This document shows, in pieces, positions 10,740 to 21,760 of a stretch of DNA of 64,000 nucleotides; position 1 is the first letter of the stretch; each line of letters starts with the position of its first letter. Where the stretch lies: contig AP026538.1 in NCBI GenBank assembly GCA_026075535.2, forward strand, positions 18,918,337 to 18,982,336, in the 5' to 3' direction. Below the pieces are notes generated by a model that saw only the letters and a program-made list of their open reading frames with translations, was not told the origin of the DNA and did no database searches. The position numbers and the translations under genes are program-made. Source of the stretch: Tricholoma matsutake. Taxonomy: Eukaryota > Basidiomycota > Agaricomycetes > Agaricales > Tricholomataceae.

Positions 10740-11223
10740 GGACATGGGAGAAGCTGCATTGGTAGAATTTTTGAAAGCAGGATTAAATCCCTCTTTATTC
10801 AAGTCTATCTACCGACTACCTTCTATGCCAGAGAAGTTGGACAAGTGGTATAATTGGGCAATGCGCCTTGACTGGCAATATTGGCAGGAACAGGCGGAGT
10901 CAAAGTTGATGTATGGAAGTAGTAAATTTGGAAAGTCATCAGGAGGAAAGTCCGAGAAAGGAAAGGCACCTCAGGTGCAAGCTCCAAGGGCATAGCCACC
11001 AGCCATGGCAGTGACACCTATAGTTACAGAGTCAGCACCACCAGCAGAGGCAATGGAGGTTGATCAAGCAGGGAGACAAGCCCCACTTAAATGTTTTAAC
11101 TGTGGGCAGTTAGGACACATTTCTAGGAATTGTAGGCAGAAAAGAAAGATTAGGGAAGCTACAATCGAGGAAGTGAAGCCAGAGGAAGGCAAGCAGAAGA
11201 AGTTTGTGGAAGAGTCCCAGTGA
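10740..11223 (+). pseudogene. E1 gag, C-terminal part with zinc knuckle
   Basis: This continues the capsid from DMGEAALVEFLKAGLNPSLF to QAPRA, then TAG (10993-10995), then an in-frame segment with CFNCGQLGHISRNC (11092-11133), ending in TGA at 11221-11223. The zinc knuckle should bind element RNA. The Pol frame lies one base back (-1) and is open across the TGA, the same layout as in E2. I see no clear slippery heptamer. Confidence 0.92.
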
Positions 11224-13747
11224 AGGTTTCCCCATTGGTGACCCAGAATCGTTACAATGTATTAGTATCCGAGGAAACCCAGAGCAAATCAGAAAAGGAA
11301 ATTGAAGAGGAGTACAACCGTTCTGAATCACGTGATGAAAAGGAGTACAACTGTTGTCAATCATGTGACAAAGAAAATTGTCACATGTCATTTCCAAAAA
11401 CTCCTACATTTTTTATTCGCTCTGCACAAATAGAACCCGAAATCACCTGGACTGTGGGACTGAAGACAGTGGACACGCATGCAGCGATTGATGTGGAAGT
11501 GTTGCTTGATAGTGGTGCTACAGGATTATTTATTAATTGGTCCTTAATTACTGGAAACAGTATTAACACACGCAAGCTGGCGCAACCTATAATGGTGTAC
11601 AATATTGATGGAACAGTCAATCGTGGAGGAACTATCAAGGAGGAGGTGACTATGGCACTAAACTATCAGGAGCATCAGGAGCGAGCCATATTTGAAGTGT
11701 GCGATCTTGGGCAAACCAATCTAATAATAGGATGTCGATGGTTATGGAAGCATAATCCCAAAATTGATTGGAAAACTGGGAAAGTACAAATGACTCATTG
11801 TCCTAAGGAATGTAATGTGTATGGGAGGAAGATGAACAAGGAAAAAAGAAAAAAGAAAGAGAAAGAATGTCTGAGAAAGTATTCTGTTACGATGGAGGAA
11901 GTGGAGGATGAGGAAATGCCAAATGAGGAAGTTCCAGTCGCAATTGAGAAAGAAGAGCAGAAGCAAACCTTTAGAGCAATTCATGGAGGATAGTCATGGG
12001 ACAAGAATATCGTGAAGGTGGAGAAGCCAGTGGAGGAGTGGGTGCCAAAAGTGTATCATGAATATCTGTCAGTGTTCCAGAAGAAGGAGTCTGAGCGAAT
12101 GCTGGTGTGGAAGCCATGGGATCATGTGATCAAGATGAAGCCAGGCTTTGTGCCGAAGAAGTCGAAGGTATATCCGTTATCTCCGATGGAACAAGAACAA
12201 GTGGATGCATTCCTGAAGGAGCAATTGTGCAAAGGATACATACGACCTTTGAAATCACTGCTGACATCACCAATATTCTTCATGCCAAAGAAAGACCAAA
12301 GGAAGAGGATGTGTACAGATTATAGGTATCTGAATGAGTGGACAGTAAAGAACGCGTACCCCTGCCATTGATTTCAGAAATAATTGACAAGGTGGGAAAA
12401 GCCAAGGTCTTTACAAAATTGGATTTATGATGGGGATACAACAATGTACAAATAAAGAAAGGAGATGAGTGGAAGGCTGCATTTGCCATGCATCGAGGAT
12501 CCTTCGAGCTGCTTGTCATGTTTTTTGGGATGACTAATAGTCCCCTGACCTTTCAAAATATGATGAACGACATTTTCAAGGACGTAATAGACAAAGGCGT
12601 GGTAATAATATTCATTGACAACATTCTGATATTCACAGAGGAGGAAGAAAATCATGAGGCAATTGTGCAGGAGGTGCTATGGAGGTTGGCAGCGAATGAT
12701 CCATTTTTGAAACTGGAGAAGTGTGTGTTTGGGGCAAGCGAGATTGAGTTCCTAGGATTATTGATCGGCCCTGATGGGATCAAAATGGATCCGATCAAGG
12801 TCCAGGCGATCACAGATTGGCCTGCGCCCACCAGTGTCAAGGAGGTTCAAGCCTTCTTGGGACTCGCAAATTATTATCGTTGCTTTGTGCACCATTTTTC
12901 TAAAATTGCCACACCCTTACATAACCTTATGTGAAAAGGAGTAGTGTGGAGGTGGGGAGAGCAGCAGCAGACAGCATTTGAGGAGTTGAAGAGGAAGTTT
13001 GTGGAGGGACCAATATTAGCCCCAGTGAATTTCACATGCCCTTTGCGAGTGGAATCCGATGCATATGACTTTGCTACTGGAGTGGTATTATCAATGCTGT
13101 GTGAAGATGACAAATGGCATCCTTGTGCATATTTGTCCTGAGGGTTGAATGATGTGGAGAGGAATTATGATGTGCATGACAAAGAGATGTTGGGGATAAT
13201 ACAAGCGTTGGAGGTGTGGAGGCATTATTTGGAGGGATGTACGCATCAGATTGAGATCTGGACGGATCATCAAAATCTGCAATACTTCATGTCCGCTAAA
13301 AAGCTTAATCACCGGCAAGCGTGTTGGGCACTATTCCTATCGCATTTCAATTTTCACTTGGTCCACAAAGCGGGAAGCTTAATGAGGAAAGCAGATGCAT
13401 TATCCAGACATATTGATCATAAAAGGGGGGTGGAGGAGGACAATAAGAATGTTACCTTACTCAAACCCGAATACTTTCGCATTTGCACTATGCATCAAGG
13501 GCATCTATTAATAGATAGCTCGGAAACGGAAATGTTGTCTAAAATTAGACAATGTTCAGGAATGGATGATGAAGTAGTGGAAGCTGTGAAAGCTCTGAAG
13601 GGAGAGAAGAAAGGTAATATTAAAGGAGATGAATGGGCTGAGGAACAAGGGTTGGTGTTGTTTCGAGGAAACGTGTATGTACCAAAGGATCAGGATTTGC
13701 GAAGGGAGATCGTCCAGTTACATCATAATACGCCAACTGCCAGACAC
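11220..13747 (+). pseudogene. E1 Pol: protease, RT, RNase H, start of integrase
   Basis: The protease motif LLDSGATG has its Asp at 11508-11510. RT begins near 12012 ([21 protein letters not shown]). The palm motif is FIDN (12611-12622) instead of F/YxDD, so the second catalytic Asp is missing. RNase H (DVHDKEMLGIIQALEVW, WTDHQNLQYF) and the first half of the integrase zinc site (QLHHNTPTARH) follow. Disruptions include TAG near 11991, a one-base loss in a C-run near 12362 and TGA near 12932. The reading is cut by E3 at 13747 and resumes at 20153. Confidence 0.92.
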
Positions 13748-14442
13748 TGTTAAGAACTGATCCTACAGGGTTCGTCGGAATCCGATTGGACACTGCAGGT
13801 ATTGGTAACAGAGGGTTGTCAGATCGTTGCGGATTCTGCAGCAGGGGAAATGGAAAGGACTTGGCTTCAGCTTGTAAGAAGCTACGCCCTTCACCTCGTC
13901 TGGTGTCCTAATTTCAAGTTGGAGGTTTGGAGGTCGGAGTGGGAAAGTGTGGGTAAATGCAGGAAGGAGTACGGAGGGACTTAGGTTAAGTTCAGATGAG
14001 GTTAGAGCTTCAAAGGGAGACTGGAGGTCGAGTTGAATGGAGTTCAGACTCTTAGAGAACTGAGGTTGGAGTAGAAGGAGGTTTGGATTGGCAGATTAAA
14101 GTCGATATATGAACTGAGGAATACCAGGTGAAACTAACTAAGCTTAAATACTGTAGTCCGGAATAATGCAGAACAGGAATGAAGACTGCAGCAGTGTCTC
14201 AACTGCATAGATAAATTATCTAGTGGGAGCCGCACAGGAATCCGTAGTTGAATTTGCAATAGAGACAGCAGCCTTGGGATGGCAGCTGTGGATGCTGTAC
14301 AAGGCGGCCTGGTGCACAGCAGTGTGGGCAGTGCAAGGCAGCTGGGAACAAAATTGGGAGGCATAGACACAAATCAGGTTTGACGTGCGGGAAAGTGTCG
14401 GATGGATGTGGGTTCCCATCGGGCGAGGAACAGTTCTTGACA
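13748..14442 (-). repeat. E3 3' LTR (LTR E)
   Basis: This 695 bp repeat reads TGTTAAGAACTGATC ... GTTCTTGACA on the + strand and is paired with 19447-20152. The minus-strand polypurine tract (complement of TATTTCCCCCTTAG) lies at 14443-14457. Confidence 0.94.
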
Positions 14443-14578
14443 GTATTTCCCCCTTAGTGCCGTGCCTACGAGGCACGTGAGGGTTTGAGTCCAAATGAGG
14501 AAGTTGGTTGAATTTCCGAATGTGGCAATTGGTTGAAAAAATTTTCACATTGTTTCCTACTCCCATCATGTATCAGAA

Positions 14579-15552
14579 ATGTCCACCCCAGCAGTCTCCA
14601 TGCAGATCAAAATGGCCACGATGAAGGCCCAACACGAACAGAGGGAGTGGGCACTGAGGGAGCAGATGGAAAGGGAGATGAAGGAGCTAGAGGAAGCAGC
14701 AAGGGAGGAGGAACACTGGGTGCAGGAGGAGCAAAAGGCAGCAGAGGAGGCTGCAAAGGTTGAGGAGGCGCGCCAGGCAGAGGTGCGGAAAAAAGAGGCA
14801 GCGGCCGCAAGACGAGCACAGAAGAAGTGGGTGGCTGCAGACGTGGGTTTGGAAGATGAGGCTGAGGGGAGCAAGTCCCCAAAGAAAAAGAAAGTCGCCA
14901 AGTCGAAGGCGCGAGTGGGGTCGGAGGAGTGGGAGGGTCTGGTACGGGTGCAGGCCGTGTTGCCCTGCAAAAGGTGCATACTTGTTTCCCTTCTCAGTCT
15001 CCTTTTACTGATAAGTGGCCTAGATGCAAATATCAAAAGATTGCTTGTTTCAAGATGGGTGCAAAGGGACGCATGTGCAACAACTGCACGGTCGTCAAAC
15101 ATAAGTGCAAGGAGGTAGTGTGGGAGGGGCAGGAAGCCCCTGCAGCAAAAATGGCGGGAACGACAGGGGTGACTGGGGATAACCCAGAGGTAATGCAACA
15201 GATGATGAAGTTGATAAGGAAGGGATTCACTGAGGTGGCCAATGCGGTGTGGGAGTCAATAGGGGAGATCCGGGATGCTTTGGACCCAGAGTGGGTGGAG
15301 GAAGAAAGTGCCGAGGGTGACAAAGAGGTGGAGCAGGCGGTGCGAGAGTCCCGGTGGGAAAGACATGGGATTCACAAGTCTGGAGATGACTGGGCGGCCT
15401 TCCAGAGATATCTGGAGAAAAGGCGGGTGGATGATGAGGAGGAGAGCGAGAGTGGAGATGAGGAGGGTGGAGAGAAGGACGAGGGTGGAGAAGAGGGCGA
15501 AGTTGGGGGAGAGGGTGACAAAGACAGAGAGGGAGAAGCGGAGGTAGTGTAG
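14579..15552 (+). CDS. Accessory ORF of E3, antisense to gag-pol: coiled coil plus Cys cluster
   Basis: The product starts MSTPAVSMQIKMATMKAQ. A long charged coiled coil (EQMEREMKELEEAAREEE) and a basic patch (SPKKKKVAKSKAR) follow. Then comes a cysteine cluster, PCKRC ... RCKYQKIACFKMGAKG ... CNNC ... KHKC, whose spacing recalls Zn2Cys6 DNA-binding clusters, and an acidic glycine-rich tail. The frame changes between 14976 and 15010; E4 breaks at the same place, which suggests a very short intron or a frameshift. AATAAA lies about 30 bp past the stop, on this strand. It reads inward from the 3' LTR, so that LTR may act as its promoter. The function is unknown; a DNA-binding or silencing-related role is a guess. 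Confidence 0.72.
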
Positions 15553-15689
15553 GGATCCAGTCGGATCCAAAAAATTCTTTTTTCAATAAAGTTTGTTCTG
15601 AGTTCAGACTGAGTGAATAAGTAACGTGAATAGTCTTTAAGCGGGTAATGGTCCGGGTTTCTGTGGGTAGTGGGTGTGAAAATCTGCGA

Positions 15690-17880
15690 GGAGTTCTTGG
15701 GCGTGGTCAAGTTCTGTAACAGGTAGCCAGGAGGTCTCTTCATCAGTTCCCTGGTAACCTTCCCATTGGATGAGGTAGAGAATCTTGCAGCAATGTTGGT
15801 TGTCAACTTTGGAGTCAAGAACTTTGGCAATCTCATATTCGAGCTCATCATCGATGGTGATCGGAGGTGGGGGTTGTACTCAATTTGGGATTGTGTTTGG
15901 GGAGTGTTTCTCTAGTTGAGAGACGTGGAAAACAGGGTGGATGGCCCGCATGTGATCCGGGAGCCACAGGGTGACTGAGTGAGTGCCTGGGCGGGCGATG
16001 ATTTCGAAGGGGCCATGGTTCTTTTTGGAAAGTTTCTTGGAAGGACAAGTGGTGCAGATATTTTCTGCAGTGACATAGGCAGAGTCACCAATGTTGAAGT
16101 CGGGTGTGGGTGCCCGATGTTTGTTTGCAGGACCTTGATAATGCTCTTGAGCAGCCGCAAGGTGTTTCCAAAGCTCCTGATGAAGGTCATCTAAGTCGAC
16201 AATGAACTCGTGGGCGCGCTGTGAAGCTAAATCGCGTTCTGGAAAGATGGAAATGTTCAGGTGATAGCCTTTGTTGGCAAAGAAAGGGGATACGCCTGTA
16301 GAGGCGGAAGGAGCATTGTTGTAGGCAAATTTGCCCAAGGGTAAGAGGTGAGACCAGTCGTCCTGCTGATAGTTGCAGAAGATCCAGAGGTACTGCTCCA
16401 AGGTCTGATTTAGTCATTCTGTCTGACCATCACCTTGCGGGTGATAACCGGAAGTGAAGTGGATCCACATGTCGAGCACTTTTCCGAGGGAGCAGAAGAA
16501 ATGGGAGACAAACTCGGATCCCCGGTCGCAAGTGACGTGCGACGGAACACCATGCTTGGAGAAGACGTGGAGGATGAACAGGTTGGCTAGTTCTTGGGCT
16601 GTGATTTCATTGACAGTTGGGATGAAGATGCCTTGTTTGGTGAGACAGTCAATGATGACCAAGATAGCAGTGTGACCATTGGAGTCGGGTAGTTGCTCAA
16701 TGAAATCCATGGAGATGGAGTTCCAAGGTCATTCTGGAACCGGAAGTTGCTTTAGAAACCCGTAGGGCTTGTGTCGAGGTGATTTGGATCGTTTGCAAGT
16801 GGTACAGGATTTGCAGAATTCCTGCACAAAGGTGCAGAGGTTTGGCCAGAGAGGATGTGATCTTGTTTGTACTGAAGGACCTTGAGGCGAAGATCTGCGA
16901 CATCTGGAACATAAATCCGGTCGAAGTGGCAGAGGAGACCTGCCTCATCTATGGTCCGGTTGGGGTCAACAGGTGTCGGAAGATGTGCGGATGATAAGGG
17001 GTCAAGGGGTAGGGAGGTGCGGATGTTGTGGTGAAGTTTCTCAACATCCATGATTACTGCTTGTCGAAGGACAGGTGTGGTGAAATAGGTGGTGCAAAGG
17101 GAAGAGGTGAGCTGTTCCTGTTTGAATACAGGTTGGAAGTTGGTTGGGTTTACGGAGGCAAAGTCGCTATTTCCCCCTTTGTGGTAGACGTCCCAACATC
17201 TAATGAGCGCGTCTGGCTTGGCCCCTAATTTTCCGGGGCAGAAGCGGATGATGAGATTGAACTGGGAAAGGTACTCAGACCAATGGGCCTGGCAGTGGGT
17301 GAGCAACTTGGTAGTGCTGAAGTACTCAAGATTTTTGTGGTCGGTGACCACATCAACTGGGTTTGCGGAACCCTCGAAATACTGCCACCAGTGTTTGAAG
17401 GCTTCGAAAATGGCCAAGAGTTCCTTATCATGGGTGTCGTAATTTAGTTCAGCAGGATTGAAAGAGATGTCGGGGGGTGTAAACTTAGGAGGAATGGGGG
17501 TTTTGGAAAGTGTGGAGGAGTCAAGGATTTCTACTGGAAGATTCGGGGACAAAGGTGATGTCAGGGGTGCTGGACCTCTATGATCTGCAGAGCAGAAAGA
17601 GAGTTGGCTTGAAGACCAGTCAATCAACGGATTGTATTACTTCAGCCAGTTATGACCGAGTACAGCGGAACAGGAAGAGTCGAGCAAGGTTACATAAAAT
17701 GACAAATTGAATACTTCACTGGCAGGAAAGGTGACTGGAAGTTTGATGATCTGAGTTATGGTGGAGTTGCAAGATCCATCAAAGAGTCGTAAACCGATCG
17801 GGTTAATGGATTCTGTGCTGAGTTGGTTATTCAACATGAAAGAGGAGTCAAGGAAGCAGTGGGAGGAACCAGAGTTGATA
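15690..17880 (-). pseudogene. E3 Pol: protease, RNase H, integrase, chromodomain (RT deleted)
   Basis: The protease reads NSGSS (Asn codon at 17874-17876) where E4 has DSGSS. After FTPPDIS the frame jumps straight to FNPAELNYDTHDKELL, the RNase H segment. The deletion ends share TTCA. Integrase (MDFIEQLPDSNGH, TCDRGSEFVSHFF, GYHPQGDGQTE) and a chromodomain (about 15700-15855) follow. A stop separates the core from the next part near 16414. The product would lack polymerase activity. Confidence 0.92.
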
Positions 17881-18026
17881 AGGGGCGGAAGAGTCGGGAA
17901 AGGTTAAAAGAATGGTTAGGGAGTCAGGGTCGGAAAGAGCGGACACATTGAGACAAACATAGGCAGCCAAATGGGTAAGGTCAATGCAACCCCCAGCCCC
18001 AATGGCTGTATCCTGAGGGTTGCGGA

Positions 18027-19406
18027 CTATTTTTCCGAGTCCATAGTCATGGGAATGACAGTGGATGCACGGGCTTTTGCGACTTTGGATTTTGGGCAGT
18101 TTCCTGCTATGTGCCCTTCCTCACCGCAGTAGAGACAAAGTTGTTCTCTCATGCGATGTTCCCATTCCTCCCCAGTAAGCTTGCTGTTCTTCCCCAAGTT
18201 ATCGGAGATGGACGACTTGGGCTTGTCCCGGGAAGTGTTCTTTGACGCAAAAGACTGCTGGTTGGAGGTGTTACCATGGGCGGAGTTTGAAGAGGCTTGG
18301 TTTGTCGATGGGGAAGGGCTTTTGGAAGAGTCCTTCCGACTAGAGTTAGTGACGTTACTGGAATTCTTTGTTTCGAAACAGGATTCATCTTCTTGCATCC
18401 AGTAGATGTCATTGCTGTCCTGCGCTTTCAACCCAGTTCTGCAAGAGTATTGGGTTTACCACCCCAGAGAACTTCTATGCGAAGCTGGAGCGGAAGACTG
18501 CGGAAATAGCGGTCACGAAGGGCTGCTTCATTCCAGTTGACCCTAGAAGCTAATTCCCAGAAGTCAACATTATATTTCATGATATGACCACCTTTCTTCA
18601 TTGCTAAGTCAGAGAGAGCTTTTTCCATGTCTCCAACTGGGTCGTGCGGACCGAAGTTGCTTTCCAGCTCGGCAAGGAAAGCTTCATAGTCCCACATCCA
18701 GTGTGCGGAATCTGTCGGGTCATTCAGACCAGGCTCAAACCAACTGAGAGCTGATCCCTTAAGATAAGAAAGGATGAATATGATCTTTTTCTCATCTGAG
18801 GAAAATACGTGCGGATGGTCGCGGAAATGAAGATTGCAGGAGACTAGGAAGTCTCTAAGTTTCTTCGGATTGGCGCTGTCGAAAGTGTCAGGGTTGCGAA
18901 CTTTGATTTTCTCAGTCTTGGGTGTGTTATTCTGATGAAGGGTGCGGATACTCTCCAAGAGGTTGTAAAGGACATCTATGAACCTATCCCCTGGGTCAGG
19001 GTTTTCCCCTGTGGGAGGTTGATCCTCAGGATCATTGGGATCGGGGTCACTCAGGACCACCAGGGTCGTCGGGTCTGCCGGGGGGTCTGTCCTCTAGACC
19101 AGGATCTTCCAACCCAAAGGGTTCAGGCTGGTTGATGCCCCCTACATACTCAAGGGGAGTTCTTGATCGAAAACCTTCCAGGTTGCCAGAAGGGTGCGGG
19201 GCATGGGTGGACATGAGATTGACACTGATTGAGGGGGCTCCTGAGCCGATTTGTTGGAAGATGTTTGAGGGTCTGGAAGACACTCCAAAAGTAGTGGCAG
19301 GTTGAGGGTCAGAAAGGGTGGATCCCTGGATTGCAGAGATCCCTGGAATAGTACCGGCAGGTTGGGAATTTCTTGTTGTGCACTGGCGGGTCTCGGTAGG
19401 GGTCAT
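18027..19406 (-). pseudogene. E3 gag with CCHC zinc knuckle
   Basis: It starts MTPTETRQCTTRNS and carries a D/P/G-rich linker (EDQPPTGENPDPGD). The Gag core follows (FIDVLYNLLESI ... IIFILSYLKGSALSWFEPGL), then the zinc knuckle CLYCGEEGHIAGNC near the C terminus. One frameshift lies near 19050 and another break near 18430. The E4 gag (33130-34509) is the close homologue. Confidence 0.92.
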
Positions 19407-19433
19407 AGAGAGGAAATGGACAAGTGAAGTGTG

Positions 19434-19825
19434 AGTTCATATATACTGTTAAGAACTGATCCTAAAGGGTTCATCGGAATCTGATCGGACACTGCGGGTA
19501 TTGTTTACAGAGGGTTGTTGGGTCATTGTGGATTCTGTGGGAGGGGAAACGGAAAGGACTTGGCTTCAGCTTGTAAGAAGCTGTGCCCTTCACCTCGTCT
19601 GGTGTCCTAATTTCAAGTTGGAGGTTTGGAGGTCAGAGTGGGAAAGTGCGGGTAAACACGGGAAGGAGTATGGAGGGACTTAGATTAAGTTCAGATGAGG
19701 TTAGAACTTCAGAGGGAGACTGGAGGTCGAGTTGAATGGAGTTCAGACTCTTAGAGAACTGAGGTTGGAGTAGAAGGAGGTTTGGATTGGCAGATTAAAG
19801 TTGAGTCTATGTCGATATATGAACT
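19434..19825 (-). promoter_or_regulatory. Self-primer/PBS pair of E3
   Basis: AGTTCATATAT at 19434-19444 lies two bases outside the 5' LTR. ATATATGAACT lies inside the LTR at 19815-19825. They are perfect complements. The same pair, extended to 13 bp, occurs in E4. Confidence 0.78.
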
Positions 19826-20152
19826 GAGGAATACAAGGCAAAACTAAGTAAGCTTAAATACTGTAGTCTGGAATAATGCAGAACAGGAACGAAGACTGCG
19901 GCAGTATCTCGACTGCATAGATAAATTATCTAGTGGGAGCCGCACAGGAATCCGTAGTTGAATTTGCAATAGAGATGGCAGCCTTGGGAAGGCAGCTGTG
20001 CATGCTGTACAAGGCGGCCTGGTGCACAGCAGTGTGGGCAGTGCAAGGCGGCCAGGAATGAAATCGGGAGGCATAGACACAAATCAGGTTCGACGTGCAG
20101 GAAAGTGTCGGATGGATGCGGGTTCCAATCGGGCGAGGAACGGTTCTTGACA
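19447..20152 (-). repeat. E3 5' LTR (LTR F)
   Basis: This 706 bp repeat is paired with 13748-14442. The right TSD GACAC follows at 20153-20157. Confidence 0.94.
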
Positions 20153-20406
20153 GACACCCAGGAAGATGGAAGACGTTGGAATTAGTAATGAGAAATTATT
20201 GGTGGCCCGGAATTTCGAAGTATGTGTTGGGGTATGTGGATGGATGTGATATGTGCATGAGGGGGAAGAAATTTCCAGAAAAACCTGCAGGAAAATTAAT
20301 GCTGAACCCTATACCTAAAGCGCCGTGGCAAGATATATCTGTGGATTTTATTACCGGATTACCCGAGGCTCAAGGGTACAATGCAATATTCGTAGTATGC
20401 GACTGC
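20153..20406 (+). pseudogene. E1 integrase, N-terminal part
   Basis: The E1 frame resumes after E3 with HPGRWKTLELVMRNYWWPG. It completes the zinc site (CDMCMRG) and the first catalytic Asp region (SVDFITGLPEAQGY), up to VVCDC where the next insertion starts. Confidence 0.9.
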
Positions 20407-21760
20407 TGATGATGCTCAACCTGGGAAAACCACCAGAACTGCCGATGAGGCAATCGATGATGTTTGCGATGAGTCAGAGGAAGGTTGCGAGATGTTCTGA
20501 ATGTTCGTGGTCAAACCTATGAGAAGATTACTAGTTAACACTAGTTGTGAAGGTAGTGTTATGAGAGATGAAAGCGTTTGGCGTGGTCCGATCGAGTATT
20601 GATCGATATCGAGGGCGATTGACAAGATCGACGGCAAACGAGTTTATCGTTGATGGTCGATATGTGAGTTCTGGGGACCTTTCGATAGGTCGATAGTATA
20701 CGAAAGGTGCGGTAAATGTCTATGAAGTGTTGGAAGGGTTACTAGAGCTAATGACGAGAGGATCGAGGGAGGATTGAGGACGTGACGATTGCAGAGGTTT
20801 CTCGTTGATCGAGAAAACCCATAGAGACTTAGATTGTTTCTAGGAAGTTAATCGGATGCTTAGAACTGTATACGAGATGATATGTGAAGACGATCTTAAA
20901 ACACTAGTTGGAAGGGTTACTAGAGCTAATGATGAGAGGATCAAGGGAGGATCAAGGACGCAATGATTGCAGAGGTTTCTCGTTGATTGAGAAAACCCGT
21001 AGAGACTTAGATTGTTTTTAGGAAGTTGATCGGATGCTTAGAACTGTATATGAGATGATATGTGAAGATGATTTCTTCCTGTTTCCAAGTAGATACTACA
21101 GAGCTTTATATGTTTTAAAGAAACTTCCTAAAATGGAATGAGAAACATGTGTAGAACATGAGGCAAAAGATATGAGTTAAGGCACAAGGCCATAACGGAG
21201 ACTGGAATCCAAACAAGAAAGATATATATATCATATGATGAAAGAGTAATAAAGGGAAAGAACTAAAAGAGACTGTCCTTTGTGTATAAACTGCCCTAAG
21301 TCTCGCAATAATGTGTCCAGCGGGTTCTGTGCGCAATAGGGACTTGGAATGAAGCTGACCTATGATCAGCAGGTTTGAGCATGAGTTGGAATATGTCCTA
21401 GTGCATGGTCTTCCACCATTTAGATAACGAAGGCGGTGCCCAATGTCACTCGTAGTTTCTCAATATCGATCGATGACGCTTGACGATGGTCGATCACGGT
21501 TGTGGCTTGTTCAAAGTTGGTTGGGGATGTTCGGTGGTTGTGTAGGGGAATCTTAGGGACTTTCTGGGTAGTCCTAAGGTTGAGCGATGTGGTCTTTTGA
21601 TACTATCAATGTTGCTGGTGATGTTTCGATGCGGTCAATATGATATCGTGATTGATAGAGTGTGTTGCACTGCGTCTGGGACGTCGTAGGAGTTAGCCGA
21701 TGTGATTAGAATGATGCTAAAGTGGTGAATCGGTCCTTGAGCCAAGAAGACGACCTATCA
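20407..21760. mobile_element. 1.35 kb TG...CA insertion in E1 integrase, probable solo LTR
   Basis: The insertion starts TGATGATG and ends CCTATCA. The target looks like CCGC (CTGC at 20403-20406, CCGC at 21761-21764). A unit of about 175 bp starting GTTGGAAGGGTTACTAGAGC is duplicated in tandem (from about 20730 and from about 20909). I find no coding capacity. A long solo LTR of another family fits best; a TIR element with TGAT/ATCA ends is the alternative. Confidence 0.55.

Larger units (their letters stand above)
13748..20152 (-). mobile_element. E3: RT-less chromovirus inserted in E1 integrase
   Basis: It is bounded by LTRs 13748-14442 and 19447-20152, with GACAC at 13743-13747 and 20153-20157. 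Coding order on the minus strand is gag, protease, RNase H, integrase, chromodomain. A separate ORF on the + strand lies between the chromodomain and the 3' LTR. Against its sister E4 it lacks exactly 1230 bp, covering all of RT and the start of RNase H, with no frame change. It must be non-autonomous; the protease Asp is also mutated to Asn. Confidence 0.95.
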
